DNA of 5,977 nt. It comes from JBFKUL01 sp041635755 (GTDB lineage Bacteria > Pseudomonadota > Gammaproteobacteria > Burkholderiales > SG8-39). The stretch covers positions 1-5,977 of the forward strand of contig JBFKUL010000193.1 of the NCBI GenBank assembly GCA_041635755.1. The letters are read 5' to 3'. Both the position numbers and the translations under genes were made by a program. The notes under the pieces were generated by a model, which was not told where the DNA came from, did no database searches, and worked only from the letters and a program-made list of their open reading frames with translations. This document shows, one piece after another, positions 1 to 5,787 of this stretch; positions within the stretch are counted from its first letter, which is position 1; every line of letters starts with the position of its first letter.

Positions 1-6
1 GGGCGG

Positions 7-35
7 CGCGCGCCGCGCGGCGGGCGCGGCGCGCG
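7..35 (-). terminator. GC-only hairpin just after the binding-protein gene
   Basis: Positions 7-18 and 24-35 are a perfect 12-bp inverted repeat made only of G and C, with the 5-base loop GGCGG. It starts 9 bases past the stop codon of the minus-strand binding-protein gene, where a transcript end or a 3' stabilising stem is expected. No U-run follows it within the 6 bases left before the window edge, so it is not a textbook intrinsic terminator. It could be a rho-assisted terminator, an RNA-stabilising stem, or an attenuator before downstream permease genes of the same transporter. Confidence 0.45.
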
Positions 36-44
36 ATGCAGGCG

Positions 45-1208
45 CTACTTCACCAGCGTCCAGTTGCCGCCTTTCACCTCCAGCATGCGAAACGCCGACA
101 GGTCCAGGCCGAGATGGTCGGCGGCCGACATGTTGACCACGCCGCCGGTACCGACGAAACCTTTCGTGTTCTCGATCGCGTCGCGCACCTTGGCCTTGTC
201 GGTCGAGCCGGCCTTACGCATCGCCTCAACGGCGAGCATCAGGCCGTCGTAGGCGTGCCCGCCGAAGGTCGACACTTCCTGCTTGTAGCGCGACTCGAAA
301 TCGTTCTTGTAGCTGACCACGACTTTCTTCTGCGCGTCGCTGTCGGGGAGCGTGTCGGCGACCAGCAGCGCGGCCGCGGGCAGGCGCACGCCCTCGGCAG
401 CATCGCCTGCGAGCTTGATGAACTCCTTGGAGGCGACACCGTGCGACTGGTACAGCGGCACGCTCATGCCGATCTGGCGGAAGTTCTTGGTGACGATCGC
501 CGGACCCTGGCCGAAGCCTGCGTTAAGCACGGCCTGCACGCCCGCCGCGCTCTTGATCTTGGTGAGCTGCGCGGTCATGTCGGTATCGCCCCCGCCGTAG
601 GTCTCGTCGGCCGCGACCTCGATCTTGTACTTGGGCGCGACCTGCAGGCATTGCCCGCGCATCGACTTGTCGAAGCCGCCCGGCCCGGAGATGAGCGCGA
701 TCTTGGAGATCTTGCGCGCCTGCATGTCGACGAAAATCTTCTCGCAGGCCATGCGGTCGGTGTGCGGCGTCTTGAACACCCACTTCTTGACCGGTTCAAC
801 GATCACGACCGCGCCCGCGAGCGAGATGAACGGCATCTCGGCCTGCTCGACGAGTGGCACCACGGCCATGGTCGCGCCGGTGGTCGAGCCGCCGACGATC
901 ACGTCGACCTTGTCTTGCTCGATCAGGCGCTTGGCGAAGGTGCGCGCCTTCTCGGCGTCGCCGCTATCGTCGTAGGAGACGAGCTCGAGCTTGCGCCCGA
1001 GCACGCCGCCCGAGGCGTTCAGGCGCTCGATGACCATCTCGAGCGTCTTCTGCTCCGGGTCGCCGAGGAACGCGGCCGGGCCGGTGACCGAGAGGAAGGC
1101 GCCGATCTTGATCGGCTGCTGGGCGAGCGCAGCGCCAGCAGTGCTCAAGGCGAGAATCGCGCCGGTGGCGAAGGCGCAGAGCTTGCGGGTTAGCGGGTGA
1201 CTTGGCAT
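45..1208 (-). CDS. ABC transporter periplasmic substrate-binding protein (branched-chain amino acid / aromatic acid type)
   Basis: This 387-aa protein is a type I periplasmic binding protein of the LivJ/Peripla_BP_6 class, the solute receptor of a HAAT-type ABC importer. It opens with a Sec signal peptide: basic PLTRKL, a hydrophobic stretch at about 11-25, and an AALA|Q cleavage site after residue 29. The mature start IKIGAFLSVTGPAAFLGD, the GGVLGRKLEL segment near residue 67 and GGSTTGATMAVVPL near 107 are typical of the family. I chose ATG 1208 over the ATG at 1238 because AGGAGA (1216-1221) lies 7 bases upstream and the signal peptide then begins properly. Two cysteines of the mature part (C155, C187) could form a disulfide. 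The ligand cannot be read from sequence. The gene diverges from a benzoate-CoA ligase operon, and related receptors bind benzoate and hydroxybenzoates, so aromatic acid uptake is inferred. Permease and ATPase genes are not in the window. Confidence 0.9.
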   Translation of the reverse strand: MPSHPLTRKLCAFATGAILALSTAGAALAQQPIKIGAFLSVTGPAAFLGDPEQKTLEMVIERLNASGGVLGRKLELVSYDDSGDAEKARTFAKRLIEQDKVDVIVGGSTTGATMAVVPLVEQAEMPFISLAGAVVIVEPVKKWVFKTPHTDRMACEKIFVDMQARKISKIALISGPGGFDKSMRGQCLQVAPKYKIEVAADETYGGGDTDMTAQLTKIKSAAGVQAVLNAGFGQGPAIVTKNFRQIGMSVPLYQSHGVASKEFIKLAGDAAEGVRLPAAALLVADTLPDSDAQKKVVVSYKNDFESRYKQEVSTFGGHAYDGLMLAVEAMRKAGSTDKAKVRDAIENTKGFVGTGGVVNMSAADHLGLDLSAFRMLEVKGGNWTLVK

Positions 1209-1388
1209 GGGTCTGTCTCCTGTGGCTTGGTGGCGCAAAGTACCGGGCCGGCCGCTTCGGGCAAGGCGGGAAACCAGGAGGAGGAACCGCTTGGTCGGGC
1301 GGACACGCCGGCGAGATCAAGCGTATTCGGGTACTGTTATACTTATTTTGATGCGTATCAAGGATTTGCAGGTCGAGGGGGGGTGTGC
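1209..1388. promoter_or_regulatory. Divergent promoter region between binding-protein gene and ligase operon
   Basis: This 180-base gap separates the two divergent start codons and holds the only clearly AT-rich patch in the window, about 1321-1370. Sigma70-like -10 matches occur on both strands and overlap: TATACT on the plus strand at 1338-1343, and TATAAC on the minus strand at 1341-1336. Neither has a good -35 element at 16-18 bases, which suits activator-dependent promoters. A further minus-strand candidate, TACGCT at 1325-1320, lies at the distance from the FNR-type box expected for class II activation. The rest (1209-1320) is GC-rich leader of the binding-protein mRNA. Promoter existence is well supported by the divergent layout; exact start sites are not. 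Confidence 0.6.
1348..1361. promoter_or_regulatory. FNR/CRP-family box TTGAT-N4-ATCAA
   Basis: The sequence TTGATGCGTATCAA is a perfect match to the TTGAT-N4-ATCAA consensus bound by FNR, Anr, AadR and related oxygen- or redox-responsive CRP/FNR regulators. Eight of its ten fixed bases are A or T, so a chance hit in DNA this GC-rich is improbable. Its centre (1354.5) puts a class II (-41.5) start near 1313 on the minus strand, with TACGCT at a fitting -10 position. On the plus strand the same geometry gives a start near 1396, but no recognisable -10. It also lies just downstream of the plus-strand TATACT, where binding would block rather than activate. A further half-site, ATCAA, lies at 1316-1320. 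Which gene it controls, and with which sign, is open. Confidence 0.75.
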
Positions 1389-1916
1389 GTGGCGGCTCGA
1401 CCGGGAAACGCGCTGAGGCGCAGCGGCGCCGGCCGGGCGCGACCGGCACGCGAAAAGGTGGCCGTCCAGGTCGCGAGCCGGGTGCGGGTGCGCGCGGTGC
1501 GCGACGCGGACCTGGCGCAGGTCGTAGACATCGATGCCCGGGTCACCGGGCTGCGCAAGCGCGCCTATTGGCGCGACATCTTCGAGCGCTACGGCCGTGC
1601 GCGCGGCGCAGAGCGCCTGTTCCTGGTGGCCGCCGACGGCGACTCGATTCTCGGTTTCATCGTCGGCGAAGTGCGCGACTGGGAGTTCGGCTCGGCGCCC
1701 TGCGGCTGGGTGTTCGGCATCAACGTGCAGCCTGACGCACGGCTCTCGGGCATCGGCACGCAGCTGCTCGCCTCGATCTGCGATGCCTTTCGCCGCGCCG
1801 GCGTCACGCGCGTGCGTACGCTGCTTGCGCGCGACAACGCGGAGATCCTGTCGTTCTTCCGCAGCCAGGGCATGATGGCCGGGCCGTTCATTCCGCTCGA
1901 AAAGGAGCTCGAGTGA
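1389..1916 (+). CDS. GNAT-family N-acetyltransferase (BadL-like by context)
   Basis: A single-domain Gcn5-related acetyltransferase that uses acetyl-CoA. The N-terminal strand RVRVRAVRDADLAQVVDID is the typical GNAT opening. The middle strands FLVAADGDSILGFIVGEV and GWVFGINVQPDARLSGIGTQLL contain motif A, with the pyrophosphate-binding RLSGIG loop at about residues 118-123. The C-terminal RTLLARDNAEILSFFRSQGM is the usual helix and strand. The start is uncertain. GTG 1389 (175 aa) has a purine-rich GAGGGGGG about 5 bases upstream; GTG 1458 (152 aa) fits the normal domain length but has a poor ribosome site. The substrate cannot be read from sequence. The next genes encode an Rrf2 regulator and benzoate-CoA ligase, so two roles are plausible: acetylating an aminobenzoate-like molecule, as described for R. 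palustris BadL, or acetylating the ligase itself. It is first in the operon, 25 bases ahead of the regulator. Confidence 0.85.
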   Translation: MAARPGNALRRSGAGRARPAREKVAVQVASRVRVRAVRDADLAQVVDIDARVTGLRKRAYWRDIFERYGRARGAERLFLVAADGDSILGFIVGEVRDWEFGSAPCGWVFGINVQPDARLSGIGTQLLASICDAFRRAGVTRVRTLLARDNAEILSFFRSQGMMAGPFIPLEKELE

Positions 1917-1941
1917 GCGCATCGACGCCGGAGCGCGGCGC

Positions 1942-2370
1942 ATGAGGCTGCAACGCAGCACGCGCCTCGCGCTCTACAGCGTGCTCGAGTTCGCGGCCGC
2001 GCCCGAGCTGCAGATCTCGGCGGCGCAGATCGCCGACAAGTACCGCATCTCGCCGCACCATCTTGCCAAGGTGCTGCGCGACCTCGGCCGCGCCGGGCTG
2101 GTCGAGTCGGTGCGCGGCGTGGGCGGCGGCTATCGCTTCAGCGGCAACGCCAAGCGGCTGACATTGATGGACGTGATCGAGCTGTTCGAGGACATCAGCG
2201 GCAGCTCGGAGGCGAACACCGATCCGGGCGCCGCGACCGACGTCGGCGGCGCGCTCGGCATGGTGCTCGACGAAATCGACGACATCGCCAAAGCGACGTT
2301 CCGCTCGATCAGCATCGAGACCATGCTAAAACTCGTCGAGCGGCGCCGCGCCGCATCCGCCAAGACTTGA
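1942..2370 (+). CDS. Rrf2-family transcriptional regulator without cysteines (BadM-like)
   Basis: A 142-aa Rrf2/IscR-family regulator. It has the family start MRLQRSTRLALYSVLEFAA, a winged helix-turn-helix at about residues 25-50 (ISAAQIADKYRISPHHLAKVLRDLGRAGLV), the wing ESVRGVGGGYRF, and the dimerisation helix LTLMDVIELFEDISG. IscR and NsrR carry three cysteines in the loop after this helix for an Fe-S cluster. Here that segment (SSEANTDPGAATDVGG) has none, and the whole protein lacks cysteine, so canonical cluster sensing is excluded. Rrf2-type BadM of R. palustris represses benzoyl-CoA pathway genes, and the position directly before a benzoate-CoA ligase gene makes a BadM-like role the best guess. 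The start is ATG 1942, with GGAG at 1930-1933. It lies 25 bases after the acetyltransferase and 65 bases before the ligase start, in one apparent transcript. Confidence 0.88.
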   Translation: MRLQRSTRLALYSVLEFAAAPELQISAAQIADKYRISPHHLAKVLRDLGRAGLVESVRGVGGGYRFSGNAKRLTLMDVIELFEDISGSSEANTDPGAATDVGGALGMVLDEIDDIAKATFRSISIETMLKLVERRRAASAKT

Positions 2371-2410
2371 TCCGTGCGCTGTCGCGCCGCCGCGCGAGGG
2401 TGCAGAATTC

Positions 2411-2424
2411 AGGCTGCAACGCAG
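2411..2424 (+). repeat. Second copy of a 14-base direct repeat (first copy 1945-1958)
   Basis: AGGCTGCAACGCAG occurs exactly twice in the operon. One copy is at 1945-1958, directly after the ATG of the Rrf2 regulator gene; this one is at 2411-2424, running into the Shine-Dalgarno sequence of the ligase gene. The identity stops at both ends. Placement at two translation-start regions is suggestive of an operator or RNA-level control, but a 14-base match can arise by chance in GC-biased DNA of this length. No function is claimed. Confidence 0.4.
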
Positions 2425-2435
2425 GAGGAGGAGTC

Positions 2436-4004
2436 ATGAAGCATTCGAAAGCGGATCACGGTGCGAGCCCGCCGCGGGTCGACATTGCGCGCGAGTACAA
2501 CGCCGCCGAGGACCTGATCGGGCGTAATCTCGCCGCCGGACGCGCCGGCAAGACGGCGTACATCGACGACGCCGGCTCGATCACCTTTGGCGAGCTCGCC
2601 GAGCGGGTCAACCGCTTCGGCTCGGCGCTCGCCGCGCTCGGCGTCGAGCCCGAGCAGCGCGTGATGCTCGTGATGCTCGACACGATCGACTGGCCGACTG
2701 CCTTTCTCGGCGCGATTCGCGCCGGCGTCGTGCCGGTGGCGGTGAACACGCTGCTTACCACCAAGGACTACGAGTTCATGCTGAACGACAGCCGCTCGCG
2801 CGTGCTGTTCGTCTCGGAGGCGCTGCTGCCGCAGTTTGCGCCGCTCATCGGCAAGCTGCCGTTCCTCAAGCACGTGGTGGTCTCGGGCGCCTCGGCACAG
2901 GGCCACACGGCGTTCAAGGATCTGCTCGCCAAGGGCACGAAGGAACTCGCGCCCGCGCCGACGACCTGCGACGACCCCTGCTTCTGGCTCTACTCCTCGG
3001 GCTCGACCGGCATGCCCAAGGGCACGGTGCACGTGCAAACGAGCATGATCTACACGGCCGAGCTCTACGCGCGAGCCGTGCTCGGCCTCAAGGAGACCGA
3101 CGTCTGTTTTTCGGCAGCGAAGTTCTTCTTCGCCTACGGTCTGGGCAACTCGCTGTCGTTTCCACTCGCGTTCGGCGCCACCACGGTGCTGATGGCGGAG
3201 CGTCCGACGCCGGCCTCGGTGTTCAAGCGCCTCGCCGAGCGCAAGCCCACCTTCTTTTACGGCGTGCCGACGCTCTATGCCGCGATGCTCGCCGACACCG
3301 CGTTTCCGAAGCGCGAGTCGCTCGCGCTGCGCCAGTGCATCTCGGCGGGTGAGGCATTGCCGCCCGAGATCTCGAAGCGCTTCAAGGAGAAGGTCGGCGT
3401 CGAGATCCTGGACGGCATCGGCTCGACCGAGATGCTGCACATTTTCCTGTCGAACCGGCCCGGCGAGCTCAAGTACGGCACCACCGGCAAGGCGGTGCCG
3501 GGCTACGAGCTCAAGCTCGTGGACGAGCAGGACAACGCGGTCAAGCAGGGCGAGCTCGGCGAGCTCCTGATCAAGGGCCCGACCGCGGCCAACGGCTATT
3601 GGAACAACCGCGCCAAGTCGCGTCGCACCTTCGCCGGCGAGTGGACGCGCAGCGGCGACAAGTACAGTCAGGATGCCGATGGCTTCTATGCGTACGGCGG
3701 TCGTACCGACGACATGCTGAAGGTTTCCGGCATCTGGGTCTCGCCCGCCGAGGTCGAGGCCGCGCTCGTTTCGCACGAGGCGGTGCTCGAGGCCGCGGTG
3801 GTCGGCCACGAGGATGAGCAGAAGCTGGTCAAGCCCAAGGCCTTCGTGGTGCTGAAGCAGGGCAAGCAGGTGAGCGCGGAGGATCTGCAGGGCTACGTGA
3901 AATCGAAGCTCGCCCCCTACAAGTATCCGCGCTGGGTCGAGTTCGTGAAGGACCTGCCGAAGACCGCAACCGGTAAAATCCAGCGTTTCAAGCTACGCGG
4001 CTAG
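2436..4004 (+). CDS. badA: Benzoate-CoA ligase (AMP-forming)
   Basis: A cytoplasmic ANL-superfamily enzyme making benzoyl-CoA from benzoate, ATP and CoA through benzoyl-AMP (also called bclA or bzdA). At 522 aa it has the length usual for benzoate-CoA ligases. Visible motifs: the phosphate loop YSSGSTGMPKG at 186-196; KFFFAYGLGN at 229-238, lining the aryl pocket; DGIGSTEMLHIF at 326-337, including the A5 motif; SGDKYSQDADGFYAYGGRTDD around 406-426, ending in the hinge; and the C-terminal PKTATGKIQRFKLR with catalytic Lys514. All catalytic residues look intact. The start is ATG 2436, 7 bases after AGGAGG (2423-2428); a TTG at 2367 overlapping the upstream stop would add 23 non-homologous residues. 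The 4-hydroxybenzoate or other aryl-CoA alternatives cannot be fully excluded. The ligase serves both aerobic (box) and anaerobic (bad/bzd) routes. In R. palustris the equivalent lysine of BadA is acetylated, which inactivates it; a GNAT gene lies two genes upstream here. Confidence 0.95.
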   Translation: MKHSKADHGASPPRVDIAREYNAAEDLIGRNLAAGRAGKTAYIDDAGSITFGELAERVNRFGSALAALGVEPEQRVMLVMLDTIDWPTAFLGAIRAGVVPVAVNTLLTTKDYEFMLNDSRSRVLFVSEALLPQFAPLIGKLPFLKHVVVSGASAQGHTAFKDLLAKGTKELAPAPTTCDDPCFWLYSSGSTGMPKGTVHVQTSMIYTAELYARAVLGLKETDVCFSAAKFFFAYGLGNSLSFPLAFGATTVLMAERPTPASVFKRLAERKPTFFYGVPTLYAAMLADTAFPKRESLALRQCISAGEALPPEISKRFKEKVGVEILDGIGSTEMLHIFLSNRPGELKYGTTGKAVPGYELKLVDEQDNAVKQGELGELLIKGPTAANGYWNNRAKSRRTFAGEWTRSGDKYSQDADGFYAYGGRTDDMLKVSGIWVSPAEVEAALVSHEAVLEAAVVGHEDEQKLVKPKAFVVLKQGKQVSAEDLQGYVKSKLAPYKYPRWVEFVKDLPKTATGKIQRFKLRG

Positions 4005-4025
4005 CCGCCGAAAGGGAAAGGACTC

Positions 4026-4436
4026 ATGAGCCAGGAGCAGGAACGACGCGGCCTCGAGATCAAGGTCGACGAGAAGGCCCTCTATCTCGAGGAGATCTTC
4101 ACCGACCGACGCGTCGGCACCATTCGCCGGCTGACGCCGGTCAAGAGCGACGGCAAACCCGACGACGCGCGGCCGGTCGTATGGACAGGGGAGACGCAGG
4201 TCATGACGCCCATGGGCGGGCTGCCGATCGCTTTCGAGATCCCCGCCAAGTCGCTCGAGGAGGCGGCGACCAAGTTCGGGGCGCTCGCCAAGACGGCGAT
4301 CGAGCGCGCGGTGAAGGAGTTGCAGGAGATGCGCCGAGAGGCGGCGTCGTCGATCGTGGTGCCGCAAGGCGGGCTGCCGCCCGGTGGTCTGGGTGGCGGC
4401 GGCATGGGCGGCGGGGGCAAGATCCAGCTGCCCTGA
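4026..4436 (+). CDS. Small protein of unknown function with Gly-rich C-terminal tail
   Basis: I do not recognise this 136-aa protein. It has no signal peptide, no membrane segment and no cysteine. Residues 1-75 look like a compact mixed or beta-rich domain rich in charged residues (DRRVGTIRRLTPV, VVWTGETQVMTPMGGLPIAFEI). Residues 76-107 form a probable amphipathic helix (SLEEAATKFGALAKTAIERA and onward). Residues 114-131 are a flexible tail of Gly, Pro, Leu and Met, ending KIQLP. Such a layout is compatible with an oligomerising or partner-binding cytoplasmic protein, but that is only inference. The start ATG 4026 has AAGGGA 8 bases upstream, and the gene begins 21 bases after the ligase stop, so it is almost surely cotranscribed. 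The next gene starts 8 bases after its stop. Codon use matches its neighbours, which argues for a real gene. Confidence 0.8.
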   Translation: MSQEQERRGLEIKVDEKALYLEEIFTDRRVGTIRRLTPVKSDGKPDDARPVVWTGETQVMTPMGGLPIAFEIPAKSLEEAATKFGALAKTAIERAVKELQEMRREAASSIVVPQGGLPPGGLGGGGMGGGGKIQLP

Positions 4437-4444
4437 GCGCTCGC

Positions 4445-5722
4445 GTGCTCGCCGATCGCTACGGCCTGGAGCTCTCGACCGCTTCGGCGGCAGCGCGCGA
4501 TGCTTACGTCGCAGGCGTCGACGGCCTGCTGGCGGCCACCGCCGGCGCGGAGCGGCACCTGGAGCGCGCGCTCGAGGCCGATCCCGAGTTCGCGCTTGGC
4601 CACATTGCGCTCGGACGGGCGCTGCTGCTGGTGGCGAACGTGCCCGCGGCGCGCAAGGCCTCGGCGCAAGCCCGCGACAAGGCAATGCGCGCCACGCCGC
4701 GCGAGCAGAGTCATATCAACGCGATCGCGCTCGGCATTGAGGGCAATCCGGTGGGCTCGCTCGAGGCCACGCGAACCCACCTGGCGCAATACCCGCGCGA
4801 TGCGATGGTGCTTGCGCCGGCGACCGGTGTGTTCGGCCTGATCGGGTTCAGCGGCCGCGTGGGCCGCGAGCCCGAGTTGTACGACTTTCTCGCCGGATTC
4901 GCGAAGCACTACGGCGAGGACTGGTGGTACCTGTCGATGCTCGCCTTTGCTGCAGTCGAGTGCGGGCGTCTCGATGAAGCGCAGGATCAGATCGAGCGCA
5001 GCCTGACGGGCAATCCGCGCAGCGCGCACTCGGCGCACGTCAAGGTGCACGTGCTCTACGAGAAGGGCGAGGAGCGCGCGGGGCTCGATTACCTGGAGGG
5101 ATGGATGCCGGCGCTCGAACGGGAAGCGCTGCTGCACTGTCACCTCAGCTGGCACGTGGCGCTGTTCGCGCTCGCGCTGGGCGACACGGCGCGCGCCTGG
5201 CGCGCCTACAAGGAAGGCGTGCACACGCCCGGCGGTTCGTGGGGCCCGCCGCTCAATGTCGCCACCGACAGCGCCTCCTTCCTGTGGCGAGCCGAGCTTG
5301 CCGGAGAGCCGCGCCGGGCGGAGCTGTGGCGCGATTCGCGCGAGTACGGATTGAAGTGGTTTCCCAAGGCGAGCCTGAGCTTCGCCGATGTGCACGTCGC
5401 GCTCGCCTGCGCGGCAGACGGCGATGCCGCGAATCTAGAGCGCATCCTCGGCGAGCTGCGCGAGCGCCAGGCGGCGAACCGGTTACCCGCGGGGCCGGTG
5501 GTGCCGGCGCTGGTCGAGGGCTTTGCCGCGTTCGCCAGGCGCGACTGGGACGGCGCCATCCGGCATCTCGAGAGCGCGCTCGCCGAGACCGTGCGCATCG
5601 GCGGCAGCCGCGCGCAACGCGACCTGGTCAACTACACGCTGATGGCCGCGCACCTGCGTGCCGGGCGTGCCGCCGACGCGCAGCGCTTCGCGCGCCGCAA
5701 GGTGAAGGCGCCGGTGTCCTGA
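4445..5722 (+). CDS. TTC38/StaR-like tetratricopeptide-repeat protein
   Basis: A 425-aa all-helical protein of the TPR38 (TTC38)/StaR-like type, near the length usual for the family. Recognisable landmarks are the opening YGLELSTASAAARDAYVAGV with its GVDGLL continuation, DPEFALGHIALGRAL near residue 47, NPRSAHSAHVKVHVLYEKGE at 190-209, and HLSWH at 233-237 followed by ALFALALGDTARAWRAYKEG. There is no signal peptide, so it should be cytoplasmic. The biochemical role of the family is poorly defined; TPR scaffolds usually bind other proteins. The start chosen is GTG 4445. It has no clear Shine-Dalgarno sequence and lies 8 bases after the previous stop, so it is probably translated by coupling. 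The open frame extends upstream inside the previous gene, but that part (from ATG 4181) is low-complexity out-of-frame sequence. It is last in the operon, before a terminator. Why it travels with benzoate-CoA ligase is unknown. Confidence 0.78.
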   Translation: MLADRYGLELSTASAAARDAYVAGVDGLLAATAGAERHLERALEADPEFALGHIALGRALLLVANVPAARKASAQARDKAMRATPREQSHINAIALGIEGNPVGSLEATRTHLAQYPRDAMVLAPATGVFGLIGFSGRVGREPELYDFLAGFAKHYGEDWWYLSMLAFAAVECGRLDEAQDQIERSLTGNPRSAHSAHVKVHVLYEKGEERAGLDYLEGWMPALEREALLHCHLSWHVALFALALGDTARAWRAYKEGVHTPGGSWGPPLNVATDSASFLWRAELAGEPRRAELWRDSREYGLKWFPKASLSFADVHVALACAADGDAANLERILGELRERQAANRLPAGPVVPALVEGFAAFARRDWDGAIRHLESALAETVRIGGSRAQRDLVNYTLMAAHLRAGRAADAQRFARRKVKAPVS

Positions 5723-5765
5723 GCTGCGATCGACCGGTCGCGCGCCGGGCAACAAAGTATCGGCG

Positions 5766-5787
5766 AAGCGGGATCTACCGCTTTTCT
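5766..5787 (+). terminator. Rho-independent terminator of the ligase operon
   Basis: AAGCGG (5766-5771) and CCGCTT (5778-5783) form a 6-bp stem with loop GATCTA, extendable by a G-U pair, and the sequence CTTTTCT runs through the 3' arm and past it. It lies 43 bases after the stop of the TPR gene, in the convergent gap before the oppositely oriented dehydrogenase. The U-run is short (four) and the stem modest, so termination may be partial. On the minus strand no U-run follows, so the dehydrogenase transcript may end elsewhere. Confidence 0.6.

Noticed and set aside
36..1193. Long plus-strand open frame antisense to the binding-protein gene
   Set aside because: It mirrors the binding-protein gene; its translation is rich in Arg, Ala, Leu and His with no domain pattern. 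Such frames are common where GC3 is high. The minus-strand product has a signal peptide and a clear family.
1216..1284. Pairing of the CTCCTG tract in the binding-protein mRNA leader with its own Shine-Dalgarno sequence (CAGGAG)
   Set aside because: Only six contiguous base pairs are possible, and other shifts of the repeated CTC units compete. It is not enough to claim a translational switch or riboswitch.
1291..1416. Possible small plus-strand gene from TTG 1291 after the AGGAGGAGG at 1276-1284
   Set aside because: The ribosome-site-like tract is striking, but the frame runs through the promoter and FNR box and into the acetyltransferase region, and the product is featureless. It is more likely the leader of the minus-strand gene.
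2367..2435. TTG start at 2367 for the ligase
   Set aside because: It would add 23 residues unlike the family, while ATG 2436 has a near-ideal AGGAGG at correct spacing.
2409..3809. 466-codon minus-strand open frame opposite the ligase gene
   Set aside because: The plus strand encodes a complete ligase with all motifs. The antisense product is Arg/His/Glu-rich shadow sequence without recognisable domains.
4181..4444. Upstream extension of the TPR reading frame to ATG 4181
   Set aside because: It would overlap most of the 136-aa gene in another frame and adds Arg/Gly/Asp-rich sequence without TPR character. GTG 4445 gives the family's expected N-terminus.
4082..5395. 437-codon minus-strand open frame across the small protein and TPR genes
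   Set aside because: It spans two genes with clear ribosome-site, spacing or family support on the plus strand and has low-complexity composition.
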